Below, one piece after another: positions 1 to 11,050 of a stretch of 64,000 bases of DNA. Source of the stretch: Paramecium sonneborni (Eukaryota; Ciliophora; Oligohymenophorea; Peniculida; Parameciidae); NCBI GenBank assembly GCA_905182985.1, contig CAJJDN010000083.1, forward strand, positions 130,007 to 194,006. The letters are read 5' to 3'. A program made the position numbers and the translations under genes. The notes beneath the pieces were generated by a model that did no database searches, was not told where the DNA came from, and saw nothing but the letters and a program-made list of their open reading frames with translations. Every line of letters starts with the position of its first letter. Position 1 is the first letter of the stretch.

Positions 1-379
1 ATTTTAATCCATTATTTAAAAGTACATTTAATTGATCCTCAATAAATTAATCATTTAACTAAATTGTTAAAAATCCTTTATCAATTAATTCAACTTTTTA
101 TATTATATTATCTTAAACTTCTGTAGATGCTAATTTTTGTGCAACTTCAACTTCTGATTTCAAGTCTATTCTAAATTATATTATCTTAATACCTCCAAAT
201 ACATTTTATTTCTTGAACTAATTGTAGATTCTTATTGCTGTAGGTGTTTTGTATTCAAAATTCAGTTTGTTTGATATTGTTTCCAATTAAATCTCGAAAC
301 TATTTTAAGGGAGATTTGGAAATGCTATTTAAACTCTTGTTTTTATTGATGATTTAATCAAATTTTGCACACTTTACAT
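1..379 (-). CDS. Arginyl-tRNA synthetase, N-terminal part (runs off window)
   Basis: Charges tRNA-Arg with arginine in the cytosol. The minus-strand frame opens at ATG 379 and stays open (TAA/TAG as Gln) to base 1, giving about 126 residues, so the 3' end is missing. The N-terminal helix ends in a stretch like AFPNLP, matching the start of the eukaryotic ArgRS N-terminal domain. Near the window edge the motif FIEDQLNVLLNNGLK matches the family signature FVSEQLTxLLVNGV just before the catalytic core. Recognition is by these two family segments; the HIGH and KMSKS motifs lie outside the window. A possible 32-nt intron around 175-210 was rejected because removing it creates a TGA. Confidence 0.75.
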
Positions 380-1896
380 TGTATTTACACCAATTTAATC
401 CATAAACTAATGAAATTAAAAACTAAATATTATTTATTGAATTTGATGTATTAAGCTCTATTCACTTATAAATACAATTGTAATAATTCTTTCATAAAGT
501 AATTATAAATTTAATTTCTATAAAACATTTATGGAATTTTATATATTATTCATTTATTATTTTTACAATAAATGAGGAAATTCTGATAAATGTTAAATAA
601 TATTAAATTTATTAAATCTCAATTATTATTATTTGTAGAAATAATTATTTAAATAAAAAAAAATATTTTAGTAATTTGATATTAACTTTATTCAAATGAA
701 TGCTATATCCAAAAAAAGTTATCAATTAATATCGGTTAGGAGAATTTGATATAAAGCTTTTTAAAAAGTTTTTCTTTAGAAATAAAACAGTATTAAAAGA
801 TAGGTAAAATCTCTAAAAGAAAATAAATTTTTCAAACAAAAATATATAAAGCGAATCATAAAGGATTTAATTTAAAGAGAGAATCAAACCCCTAGTAATT
901 TTAAAATTTCTGATTTAAAAAATAAATCACTTGTTTTTAACAATCCCATTCAATGAGAAACTATATGAATTCTTAATCTTCAGTTCTAGCTATCCTTGAT
1001 ATAAACAATGCTTATATTTAAGAGAAATAAGATTTATTTGGTTGTACTTAGAAATATTATTCTCTTATACTACCACAGGATATTTTAGAAATAATAATAA
1101 AAATTTATACAATATACAAAATCCCCTATCCAAGGAACAACAGCGAAATAATAAGATAATAAGATTTTGGGATATCAATAAGAAAGGGATTAAATGAATT
1201 GTTAGAAATTTTCAGCTATAAATTTTCTAGTTACTAGGATCTTTCAAATTCAATTCAATAGGATGATAGCGAATATGAATATTAAAATATCAAAATAAGT
1301 TGAGGTTTTCCGTTATTATGATTTCCCAAAAAGTTTTGCTGAAGTAGTTTAATAATACTTTTATACCAAAAAAGAATTTGTTAGGATAATTGGGTGAAAA
1401 ATTTACAATGGTTCAAGGTAGACATTTAGGTGGAAGATTACAAGATTGTAAATCTAAAGTTTATATCAAGTTCAAAACTTAAGTATTGCATCCTGATTTG
1501 CTAGTCTCATTTATTTTTATCAGTTAAATCAAATGTGAAGTATATTATATTATTCACAGTATTTGTATATTCGAATACTTATAATTTAATATTTTTGATA
1601 AATTAAAATATAACTTTTATAATATAGAGATTTAAAAAAAAATAAGACATAGAGAAACTATAAAAATTAATTAAAAGTCAAATAAAATGAGTTATAAGCT
1701 AATTTATTAATTTTTAAGAATTATTCAAAAGGTTTGACATAATGATTAATGTTTATCTATTTTATCTAATAATTATTATAATTATTTATCTAATAATTAT
1801 TCATCTAATAATTATTTATCTAATAATTATTTATCTAAAATCTCAGTGCAGGACCTACCACTTAAATAAGCAAAAGGATTTAACACTTGAGAAGTG
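380..1896. other. Unresolved region, possible plus-strand gene or relic at about 698-1600
   Basis: No complete gene model could be built. A plus-strand frame from ATG 953 stays open for about 115 codons and another from about 1310 for about 80. A start at ATG 698 with a 22-nt GT-AG intron extends into a frame reading PFNEKLYEFL around 950. The pieces look protein-like but switch frame without convincing introns, so this may be a degraded gene or a gene with unusual exons. Chance open frames are common here because only TGA stops translation. Confidence 0.3.
1762..1838. repeat. 15-bp tandem repeat, about 4.5 copies
   Basis: Unit TTATCTAATAATTAT repeats at 1762-1776, 1786-1800, 1801-1815 (one T to C change), 1816-1830 and part of 1831-1838, with a 9-bp interruption after the first copy. 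It lies about 60 bp beyond the stop codon of the minus-strand gene ending at 1897. There are no spacers of CRISPR type. Confidence 0.85.
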
Positions 1897-3078
1897 TCAA
1901 TAGATATTTGCTATATTATTTTATAATTTATTTACTTCTTCATATAATGATGTTTGATTTGTAAATATTAATTTTTTCTCTTTCATTCTTATGGTAAGTA
2001 AAACAACATCTCCAAAATTTAATGGAAAGGAGTACTAAACATTATTGCCAATTTAAATCATATATTTTTTATCTAATATCAAATTTACAGATTTACCCTT
2101 ATAACCTATACCTAATTCAATGTAATCATAACACAAAATTCGAAAGTGAATTTGTACATTTGCATCAAATGGAATGCTAGGGTCGCACCAAACATACGAA
2201 CCTTATTTTTTTTCATTTCGAATCATCTTTCCACAATTCTCAACATTAATCTATTCGTTTTCGATAAATATAAAAGAAAATTTTTAGAAAGGATGAAAAT
2301 ATTATATTTCCTCTTAATACTTAAATTATTAATATTTGTTTGATTAATATGATTAATTTTGACCTAATTATGGTTACTTGTCTACTTATTATATTTAGTT
2401 ATTAAAGTCTAATTTGATATTTCTATGATTTGAATTATATGAAAATTATTCTTATTATTTCTATTATAGACTCTCCATTCGTCTTTATTATTATTTTTAA
2501 TTTTGTTAAATTTCTAAATTTAATTTTTCTAATTTTTGTTAATGTTTCAAATCTTATTGAATTTAATAGCTTTATTAGTTATTCCAATTAATTTGTTAAT
2601 TTTTTTCTTAATTTCTTATATCTTAAGTATTATTTGATGAAACAACAACTTAATTTATTCTGTTAATCTCTTATTTTAAATTGTTTAAGTCATTTTATAA
2701 TTTAGATATTAAAGGAATTAATGTCGTCTTAGACATTGAAAATTGAATTAATTTTTTTATTTCTTCTTACATATCCTTTTGTGATAATATTGAAAAATCT
2801 GTTTATTAATTTACAGTAATTGAAACTAAAAACTTTTATAATCCTTCACTTAATTACATAATTCCATTTATAAATTATTTTAAGTCTTAAAATGAATTTT
2901 TTTCTTATTTTATCCATTCATTTAATTATTTAAATGTCTTTAAATCATCGGTATGAGAAATATGATGTTTTATTATACAATGATGACAATAAGATCTTGA
3001 ATATTTACAATCTATTCTCAAACATGCTCCAATTATAGGACTTTCATCATGATTTTCATATTGGCAAAACTATGACAT
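1897..3078 (-). CDS. Zinc-finger-like / coiled-coil protein with C-terminal SPRY-like domain
   Basis: A single uninterrupted frame of 393 codons from ATG 3078 to TGA 1897. Residues about 4-50 form a Cys/His cluster (FCQYENH, GACLRIDC, YCHHCIIKHH, SH) resembling a B-box or related zinc-binding fold. Residues about 50-250 are very rich in Gln, Lys and Asn and predicted to be coiled coil. The last 110 residues, after WCDP, are a beta-rich segment with GIGYKG that resembles the SPRY-like end of a large ciliate protein family. The order zinc finger, coiled coil, SPRY recalls TRIM-type proteins, but no RING is visible. Ubiquitin-related function is only inference. Confidence 0.65.
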
Positions 3079-4868
3079 TTTTATTTTATTAGTTTTATTC
3101 AAATTCTATCAAAAATTAAATAACAGGAAAATACAATTTATATTATTTATTAAAAATATATATATGAATATATCTTATTTTCAATGTATTAGTAAAATAA
3201 ATAAATCAGCCAAATTAATCTTAAATATTATTTATATTTTTATATTTTATAATCAGAATAAATTCCTGCCTAAACTTAGGCTTTCATTTGTTAATAAATC
3301 TAATGCTTCTATTCATTCTATTTGAATTTTTTTATAATAACCATGTCGTCATCTTTAATTAATTAAAAAATAAAAGTCTATGAAAATATTTAAACACTAA
3401 CCTAATAATAAAAATATATAACTAATAAATATATTATAACATTTATATGAATCAATAAGTATTTAATTTATGATGAAAAATTAGATTCGTGGATTTCTTA
3501 GTATTAGGTCAAACGAGAAAAATGCCCCCATTTTCATAAACAATATAGACTTTCATTTTTAATAACCACAGTATTTTATAATAGAATATATAAGAATTTT
3601 CTTGGACGTTCATAAGACAATGATTTCGTATTAGATTGTTTAGTGCTTTTCCTATTCATTTAGAAATTAATTGCCCTTCATTTTTAATGTTTAAAAATTA
3701 ACAATAGTTTTTAAGATGAATATTTTTAATTTTTGAATAGTTTCAATTTTGAATAGAATATTATTGATAGAATCGGATTTAAAGTTTTTGAATAAGAGAA
3801 TATAAAAATTAAAAATGATTCAGACCAAAAAGCCCATTAAGTTTTATTAACATAAAAGATTCAAATTTTAATTAAAAATAATACATTTATCTAGGTTAAA
3901 AATCAAAATAAAAAATATTATAACATAATCAAATTTTTGGAGATTTTTAGATACATAAGATTTATATTAATTTACACATAGAATTATCTAAATTTGATCT
4001 AAAAAATATTTGATGAATAAAAATAATCTTATTAATAACAAAATAAATAAATTGAAAAAAAATCCTAAATTTTTTTCTTAGTTTATAATTTATCTAATCA
4101 CACAAATAAGAAGTATTTAAGAAGAAATAATAATGGTCTCAAGAATAAAACAAATTTATAATTATCATTTCTATTCATGAAAATTCAATACAATAAATCT
4201 AATTATCATAATTAATAATATAAATTTTCCATCATAGTCAAACCTATTCATTTCAAGCTTTTCATTAATAATAGAAAATAATAAAAGAATATCAGTTTTC
4301 TTAGAAAATAATAAATAATATCAGCTATCTTAAATAAGGGAAAATAAGACAAGACTATCATTTTTCCTTATAATTATTGAAAAAAATAAATGAATATCAA
4401 CTTACTTATCAATTATAGGAAATAATAAAAAATGGCATTAAAATTTGAAGAACAATATTTAGGAATTTTCATTGTTTAACTTTTTTGGAAAGTATTTTTT
4501 CTTATATAGAATCATTTTTTTTATTCATCTTTTTGTTTGTTTTTCTCAAATTTGTTTTTTTATAACTCTTTTTGATCATCTATCAAGATTTTCCATTTTT
4601 ATAAAATCAGATCATCAATATCATTTTTGGTTAGTATTTTATCTTTAATTAACTGTTTTAGAATATCTCTCCTTAAAATCATTAATCATTCATGTTTAAG
4701 AAAATTAATTCTGATTTTATTAGTTATTTCAATTGTATTTTTGATTAGTTATTTAATATGATGAAATTAAATAGCAATCTTGATTTGAAGATTATTTATA
4801 ATAATAAAAGGTGAGTATTTCAGAATTAGATAATTTGCTTAAAATAATTATTTTAAATCTTTAAATTG
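3079..4868. other. Gene-poor intergenic region, possible relics
   Basis: About 1.8 kb of very AT-rich DNA between two divergent genes. No open frame with convincing protein character was found. Around 3265-3330 the minus strand briefly reads EALDLLTNESLSLGRN, which looks like a short decayed gene fragment. The 3' end contains an imperfect repeat. It must also hold the promoters of both flanking genes, but I could not identify defined elements. Confidence 0.5.
4265..4435. repeat. Imperfect direct repeats rich in GAAAATAATAAA
   Basis: Three to four degenerate copies of a unit of about 35-55 bp with the core GAAAATAATAAAxGAATATCA followed by CTTA occur in this stretch. Divergence between copies is high. 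It lies about 430 bp upstream of the PKA start codon. No function is evident. Confidence 0.5.
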
Positions 4869-6003
4869 ATGAGTACAGGACTTGCAAAACCAAAAAAGCT
4901 GAAACTCACCGATTATGAAGTGTTTTAGACCTTGGGTACTGGTATTGTATTGGTGTAATGCTGAACTATAGGTTCTTTCGGTAGAGTGAAACTGGCAAGG
5001 AATAAATAAACTAATAAATATGTTGCTTTGAAAAGTTTAAAGAAAGCTGAGATCATTAGACTTAAGTAAGTTGATCATGTGATTAATGAAAACACAATAT
5101 TGGGAAATTTGCAACATCCATTCATTGTAATAAATATAATGATCATATTAGGTAACCTTTGAAGGTTTTTGCTAAGATCCAAGATATCTCTATTTAGTCT
5201 TAGAATTTGTTTCTGGTGGAGAATTATTTACTTACTTAAGAAGTATTGGAAGACTCGATACACAACATGCAGCGTATAGCCTATTATTCGAGTTTATTTT
5301 AGGTTTTATGGTGCTTAAGTTGCTGCTATATTTGAGTATCTACATTCCAAGAATATCATCTATAGAGATCTTAAGCCTGAAAACTTATTGATTGCAGATG
5401 ATGGATATCTCAAATTAACAGATTTTGGTTTTGCTAAAGTTGTCGAAGGAAGAACATACACATTGTGTGGTACTCCTGAATATTTGGCTCCTGAGATTTT
5501 ATTGAATAAAGGACATGGTAAAGCTGTTGATTGGTGGACTTTGGGAATTTTAATTTATGAGATGAATGCAGGAATCGACCCTTTCTCTGATGAAGATCCT
5601 ATGGCCATTTATCAAAAAATATTAAAGGGCAAAGTCAAATTCCCCAAAAGCTTTGATAAGTACCAATTTCATAAACTATCCAAGAAATGCTAAATCTTTA
5701 GTAAAACACATGCTTGTTGCTGATCTTTCGAAAAGATATGGAAATTTAAAAAATGGTAATTCATATGATAATATCAATAATAGGCGCTGCTGATGTAAAA
5801 AATCATAGATGGTTTGGAAACTTAGATTGGAATTTATTAATTTAAAAGAAGTTGCCTGTTCCATACAAACCAGTAGTCAAGTATTCAATTAATATCATAA
5901 ACTTAGAGCACCAAATGACACTTCTAATTTTTCATCATATCCAGAATCCGATACATAAAGTCCAGCTCTTAAACCAGCTGACGATCCCTTCTTAGAATGG
6001 TGA
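4869..6003 (+). CDS. cAMP-dependent protein kinase (PKA) catalytic subunit
   Basis: AGC-family Ser/Thr kinase that phosphorylates targets when cAMP releases it from the regulatory subunit; in ciliates linked to ciliary beat control. Seven exons give 323 residues, near the usual PKA-C size. Introns: 4942-4971, 5127-5151, 5274-5302, 5660-5684, 5756-5783 and 5881-5906. Visible motifs: glycine loop GTGSFGRV (split by intron 1), VALK lysine, catalytic loop [11 protein letters not shown] in LTDFGFAK, activation loop [12 protein letters not shown] with the phosphorylatable Thr, and a C-terminal aromatic motif FLEW like the FxxF tail that packs on the small lobe. All catalytic residues are present, so an active enzyme is expected. 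The YRD tyrosine is typical of PKA. The 5' side is a 1.8 kb intergenic region. Confidence 0.95.
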
Positions 6004-6737
6004 TTAAATAGAAAAATATATTCATTATCATATATTTTAACTTTCATTTTTATTTTATATTCAAACAAATTGTCTATAGATTTTTGTTTAATTATCTAAA
6101 TCTTCAATCAGAAGCTAAAGATAAATATTAATTTTACTGGATTCATTATGAATATACAAATCTTTTATAGACTTCTTTCATACTTTGGAGTTTTTATATT
6201 TAGAGTCTTTTATGCTTAATCAGGTATTAATTTAATTAAGCAATAAGGATATTCTTTAAAATTCATATAGCTAATACAAATCTAATAATTGTCAGAATTT
6301 ATAAGTTATTTTTGATAAATTAATTAAAATTATAAAGTTGTATGAATAGGCTTAAATAATCTTATTTAATTAAATAATACTTAATTAAATTTTGTATTTT
6401 TTAAATAGTTTTAAACAAATTTAATTATGTTTTTGAAAAATATAATATTCCTAAATGATTTCTAAGAAAGATACTATCTAATATGAAATAATTATGTGAT
6501 TATAGAATTCGAAAATCATTAAGAAAAAAAAAAAAGATAAAGATTTAATTGTTTGGGAGAGTAAATATATTAAGATACTAAAAGGAGGATGATATAAAAT
6601 CTTATTATTAATTTTAAAATTAATTAATAAAAGTTTAATTTAAATTTATTAATATTTAAAGAATAGTCATTAAATTTTGAATAAGACTTTATAAAAGAAT
6701 TTTATCTTAAGAAAATAGTAAAAATAACATCTTATAA
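6004..6737. other. Intergenic, PKA to EF-1alpha
   Basis: AT-rich DNA between two genes in the same direction. I see no gene. It contains the EF-1alpha promoter region, but no motif could be named with confidence. Confidence 0.5.
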
Positions 6738-8051
6738 ATGCCAAAGGATAAAGTTCACGTAAATCTAGTCGTTATTGGACATGTTGATTCAGGGAAATCA
6801 ACTACAACTGGACATTTGATCTATAAGTTAGGTGGTATCGATGAAAGAACAATCAAGAAGTTTGAAGATGAAGCCAACAAATTAGGTAAAGGATCCTTTA
6901 AATATGCTTGGGTATTGGATAACCTAAAGGCTGAAAGAGAAAGAGGAATAACAATTGATATTTCTCTATGGAAATTTGAAACTAATAAATATTATTATAC
7001 GGTAATTGATGCCCCAGGACATAGAGATTTCATTAAGAATATGATTACAGGAACATCATAAGCTGATGTTGCTTTATTGATGATTGCATCACCAGCAGGA
7101 GAATTTGAAGCTGGTATTTCAAAAGAAGGATAAACCAGAGAACACGTTCTTTTGGCTTATACTTTGGGAGTAAAATAAATGATCTGTGCTACAAATAAGA
7201 TGGATGAAAAGACTGTTAATTATGCATAAGCAAGATATGATGAAATTGTTAAGGAAATGAAAGATTACTTAAAAAAAGTAGGATACAATCCAGATAACGT
7301 TCCTTTCATTCCAATTTCAGGATGGGTAGGAGATAATATGTTGGAAAAATCATCCAATTTAGCATGGTACAAGGGTCCAACTCTCCTTGAAGCTTTGGAT
7401 TAAGTAACACCACCAAAGAGACCAACTGAAAAACCACTAAGATTACCATTATAAGATGTTTACAAGATTGGAGGTATTGGAACAGTTCCAGTCGGAAGAG
7501 TTGAAACTGGTGTCTTAAAACAAGGTATGGTAGTCTAATTTGCTCCATCAGCCATTTCAACTGAAGTTAAATCAATTGAAATGCATCATGAAGGTCTCCT
7601 TGAAGCTTTCCCAGGAGATAATGTAGGATTCAATGTAAAAGGGGTTGCTGTTAAAGAATTGAAGAGAGGATATGTCTGTTCAGATTAAAAAAGTGATCCA
7701 GCTAGAGAATGTAATTCATTCAATGCTTAAGTCATTATCATTAATCATCCAGGATAAATACAAAATGGATATTGCCCAGTATTAGATTGTCATACTGCTC
7801 ATATTGCTTGCAAATTTTAGGAAATTATTTCTAAGAATGACAGAAGAACAGGCAAAGTTATTGAAGAAGAACCAAAATTTATTAAATCTGGAGATGCTGC
7901 CATGGTCAAATTAATACCAACTAAACCTTTATGTGTTGAAACCTTCTCTGAATATCCCCCACTTGGTAGATTCGCCGTCAGAGATATGAAATAAACTGTT
8001 GCTGTAGGTGTCATCAAAGTCGTTGAAAAGAAGGAATTAAAAAAGAAATGA
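6738..8051 (+). CDS. Translation elongation factor EF-1alpha
   Basis: GTPase that delivers aminoacyl-tRNA to the ribosomal A site. One exon of 437 codons with TGA stop at 8049-8051, the normal family length. GTP-binding motifs are intact: G1 GHVDSGKS (residues 14-21), G3 DAPGH (about 91-95) and G4 NKMD (about 153-156), followed by SGWVGDN and the three-domain body. More than ten internal TAA codons fall at Gln positions of the family, so this gene is the clearest proof of the TAA-to-Gln code here. The coding stretch is visibly richer in G+C than its flanks, as expected for a highly expressed gene. No intron was needed. Minus-strand open frames inside it are antisense shadows. Confidence 0.98.
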
Positions 8052-9223
8052 TTTATTATAAAGATCATTTAAATTTTATATAATTTATCTAATTATTTCT
8101 TTTTTTATAAAATATTCTATATATTATTATCAATTTTTCATTTAATTCTTTTATTCTAAATTCTTAAATGGGTAATTTATAATTCAAGATTGCCCAATTT
8201 GATAACATATTTATATTTTAATTTTATGTAGAAGATAAAAATAGACTTTCACTATTTTATTATAAAATAATATTATTTTAATTTTATATTATCATATTTA
8301 GTTAAATGAATATAATCTTGTTTTTATAAAACATTAAATTTGTTTAAAAATAAAACTTCATGAAGCCTAATTATAATATATAATCATTTTCTACTTAATT
8401 ATTATAAAAAATTAAAATTATTAATCATCCATATAAATTTTTAAAGGTAAAAAAGCTGTTCTATAGAGATTATTCGATTTATAAAATTCAATTTGAAAGA
8501 ATTTACTTCCACATTTCTAATAATCAAATTATATAATTAACTTGGAAACTTTATCAACAATTCTCTTTATTGTTGCCTAAGTTTGCAAACTATTTTAATA
8601 GACATTATTATATTCAAGCAAAATAGATTAAAGGTTTGAATAAATTTATTAATTATACTTTTTAACAATAATATTTATCTAACCAAATATCAAATTAATA
8701 AAAATATTAAATCAGAATCAGAGCGAGGATCGATCAATTGGAAACTTTGAATTATAAAATCAAAATTTTGGATTTTGGGTTGGAATTCTAAGACTATTTA
8801 AAATATTATAAACTCACTTCACTACAAGATCATTATAATACAAGACTGTGAAAAGTTATGTTTGGTCAATGTTTTTATGAAAGGTTTTTTGTTATTAATT
8901 TAGGCAAATTAATTTTAATATGAAGTGAAACAATCAATAAACTATTAAAAAGTGATTAAAAAGTTAATTAAAGATGGTTATCAGATCATTTAAAAACAAT
9001 TAATTATACTTAGCTTTGATTGAAAGATAAATGATTTATTAAATTATAATAATTTTAATTTTCAAAAAAAAAACTTATTCCTTAAAATATAAAAAGATAG
9101 TAGTTCACATATTCAATAAAAAGATAAATTAAACCTTGTGATTTAATTTTTTTTTTGTATTTATAGCTTTCTCAACTTTAAAACAATTTTTATTAATAAT
9201 CTAATAATCCAAAATAATTAATA
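8052..9223. other. Intergenic region with a possible gene relic
   Basis: About 1.17 kb without a supportable gene. Around 8720-8850 a plus-strand frame reads RIDQLETLNYKIKILDFGL before a TGA, which looks like a fragment of a former coding sequence. No start, splice sites or continuation could be assigned. Confidence 0.4.
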
Positions 9224-10042
9224 ATGGGAACTTGTGCTAGTTAAAAAAGTCCAGGAAAGCTATAAAGAAGCGTTGCTTAAAAACATATAGAGATAGATTT
9301 TGAAAAGCTGTTGAAATATAACAAAGAGAAGGAAGCTAAAGAGGGAAAAGAACATCTTCAGCAATAACAATCATTTTGTTAAATATTTCTTCAAGAGAAC
9401 AAATTGTCAACCCCTTATTCATTAGCCTAGAATTTGGGACCATCCACTCAATTAGAATACAAAAGATAGTGAGAAGTGCATCTAATTTATTGATTCTTAT
9501 ATACATATTACTCTAAAATAACATATTAAATAAGTCTTTTTAGTTCTAAATTCTCAAGTTGAAAATTAAGAGCCTTATAATAGGGAAAGAAAAGAATTTC
9601 ATTCAAGATGCATTTATTCAATTAGAAATTAAATGCAGCTTATAAATACGATTCTATTTCATCTCTCAAAGATAGTTATAGGGTTTATATATTTTTGAAA
9701 TATTGTGTCATCAATATCCGATAAATCATAAGGAATTTAAATCAATTATTAAAGCAATTCAGTTTTGCTTTTTAAGAAAGGACTAACAGCTTAGAATACA
9801 ACTTTCTGTCTTAAGTTGATAAATCTGATGTCCAAATTTGTTTAAGTTACTGGGTATTTTTTTATTCTTATTAAATACTTAAAACCTTTCTATTAATTAA
9901 GTTTGAATAAATTTAAGCATTTTTTAAAGAAAAGTCTAACAGACGACAATAAATTTAGAAGAATCAATAAAAAAATTGGTTATTCAATGATCTGAATACC
10001 AGTCCATTGTATATTAATGAGTAATATTAAAATTTTATTTGA
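9224..10042 (+). CDS. Unknown protein, N-terminal MGTCAS (possible N-myristoylation)
   Basis: Three exons with introns at 9310-9331 (22 nt) and 9558-9583 (26 nt) give 256 residues and a TGA stop at 10040. Without splicing the frame stops at 9470, so both introns are required; the total is a multiple of three. The first residues, MGTCASQKS, fit the MGxxxS pattern for N-myristoylation with an adjacent Cys that could be palmitoylated, so membrane-surface location is inferred. The middle contains HPLNQN and a mixed helical region; no known domain was recognised. The first intron boundary is less certain than the second. Next gene on the same strand starts 185 bp downstream. Confidence 0.6.
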
Positions 10043-10227
10043 TGATCATAAATTATTAATTAATCTGAATATCTAATTAATTAATAAAAGAAAGTTGAGT
10101 TAAATATACATTTACAAAAATATTTTAATTGAATTTTAATTTTCCCTCTTTAACTTATATAAATTAGAAATATAAGAATATATTTTATTTATAATTCTTT
10201 TATATATAGAAATACATAATTATTATT

Positions 10228-11027
10228 ATGGATTTTAGTAATACTAGTTTGAATGCTAAAATTCCTACATTAAGACGTAAAAATGATGTTTTATATTCAT
10301 ATTAGAAGCGGAGAGCTCCTTTTAAAGATATAGAAATCCTTTGAATGAATGTCATCACAAGAGTGAATCTAATTCATTTGAGCATAAATAGGGAGATATG
10401 TAATTTCCAATATAACAATACACATACTTCCAATCAACTCCAATTTTTCCAATATTAAGTTTTATATATTGAATTAATATAGGTGAACCTAAAAATGAGT
10501 TTGTTGAAACAGCAAATCAATTTATTAAACATGGAATATAAAATAGCTTAGCAAGCATGATTTAAAAGTAGAGTATCGTTTCGAATGAATTTAAGTTAAA
10601 TTAAACAACCTATGGATGTAAAAAAATGTGTGAAATTGATTGCATGTTGGTGGAAAGATATTTTAATTAAAAATATTGGGTATTCTTAATAGCTCTATAT
10701 TTTTGTTAGATATTCTAAAATTCAAATTAGAAGTATAAACTTGATTAAACAAAAACAAGTAATACTGATTGGTTAAAGGCTAGAATGTAACATAGATATA
10801 AATCCTAAATCTATGATGCATTTTCAGAAATGATAGATTTGATATTTAAAGAGGGAGAAATTCAAATGAATTCTAGGACATAATTAATAAAAATACAAAA
10901 TCTCAAAGGGTTTCAGAATTTAGAGAGGCAAATATAGAAAGCTGTAAAGGCTGATAAAAAATTTGATGCTTTTCTATTTGAAATACAAAAGGTTTTAGCA
11001 GATTTTATATTTTCAACTATAAATTGA
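10228..11027 (+). CDS. Unknown helical protein, 238 residues
   Basis: Four exons; introns at 10277-10305 (29 nt), 10459-10482 (24 nt) and 10680-10709 (30 nt). The first two are demanded by frame; the third is in frame without a TGA and is inferred from its GTATTC...TTAG ends. The stop TGA is at 11025. The N-terminal third is Ser/Gln/Pro rich; the C-terminal half is charged and helical with a Cys-containing stretch (GCKKMCEIDC). No family was recognised. It converges on the PH-domain gene, with only 23 bp between the two stop codons. Confidence 0.65.
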
Positions 11028-11050
11028 TTCATATAACATATCTAACTTAA

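Noticed and set aside
175..210. 32-nt intron in the arginyl-tRNA synthetase gene
   Set aside because: Removing it brings a TGA into frame, whereas the unspliced frame is open and continues into a good family match.
1762..1838. CRISPR-like array
   Set aside because: Repeats are adjacent, with no unique spacers of constant length, and the genome is eukaryotic.
2146..2343. Plus-strand 65-codon open frame
   Set aside because: It is antisense to the zinc-finger/SPRY-like gene at 1897-3078, whose frame is continuous and protein-like through this interval.
7306..8068. Minus-strand open frames at 7306-7560 and 7817-8068
   Set aside because: Both are antisense shadows of EF-1alpha.
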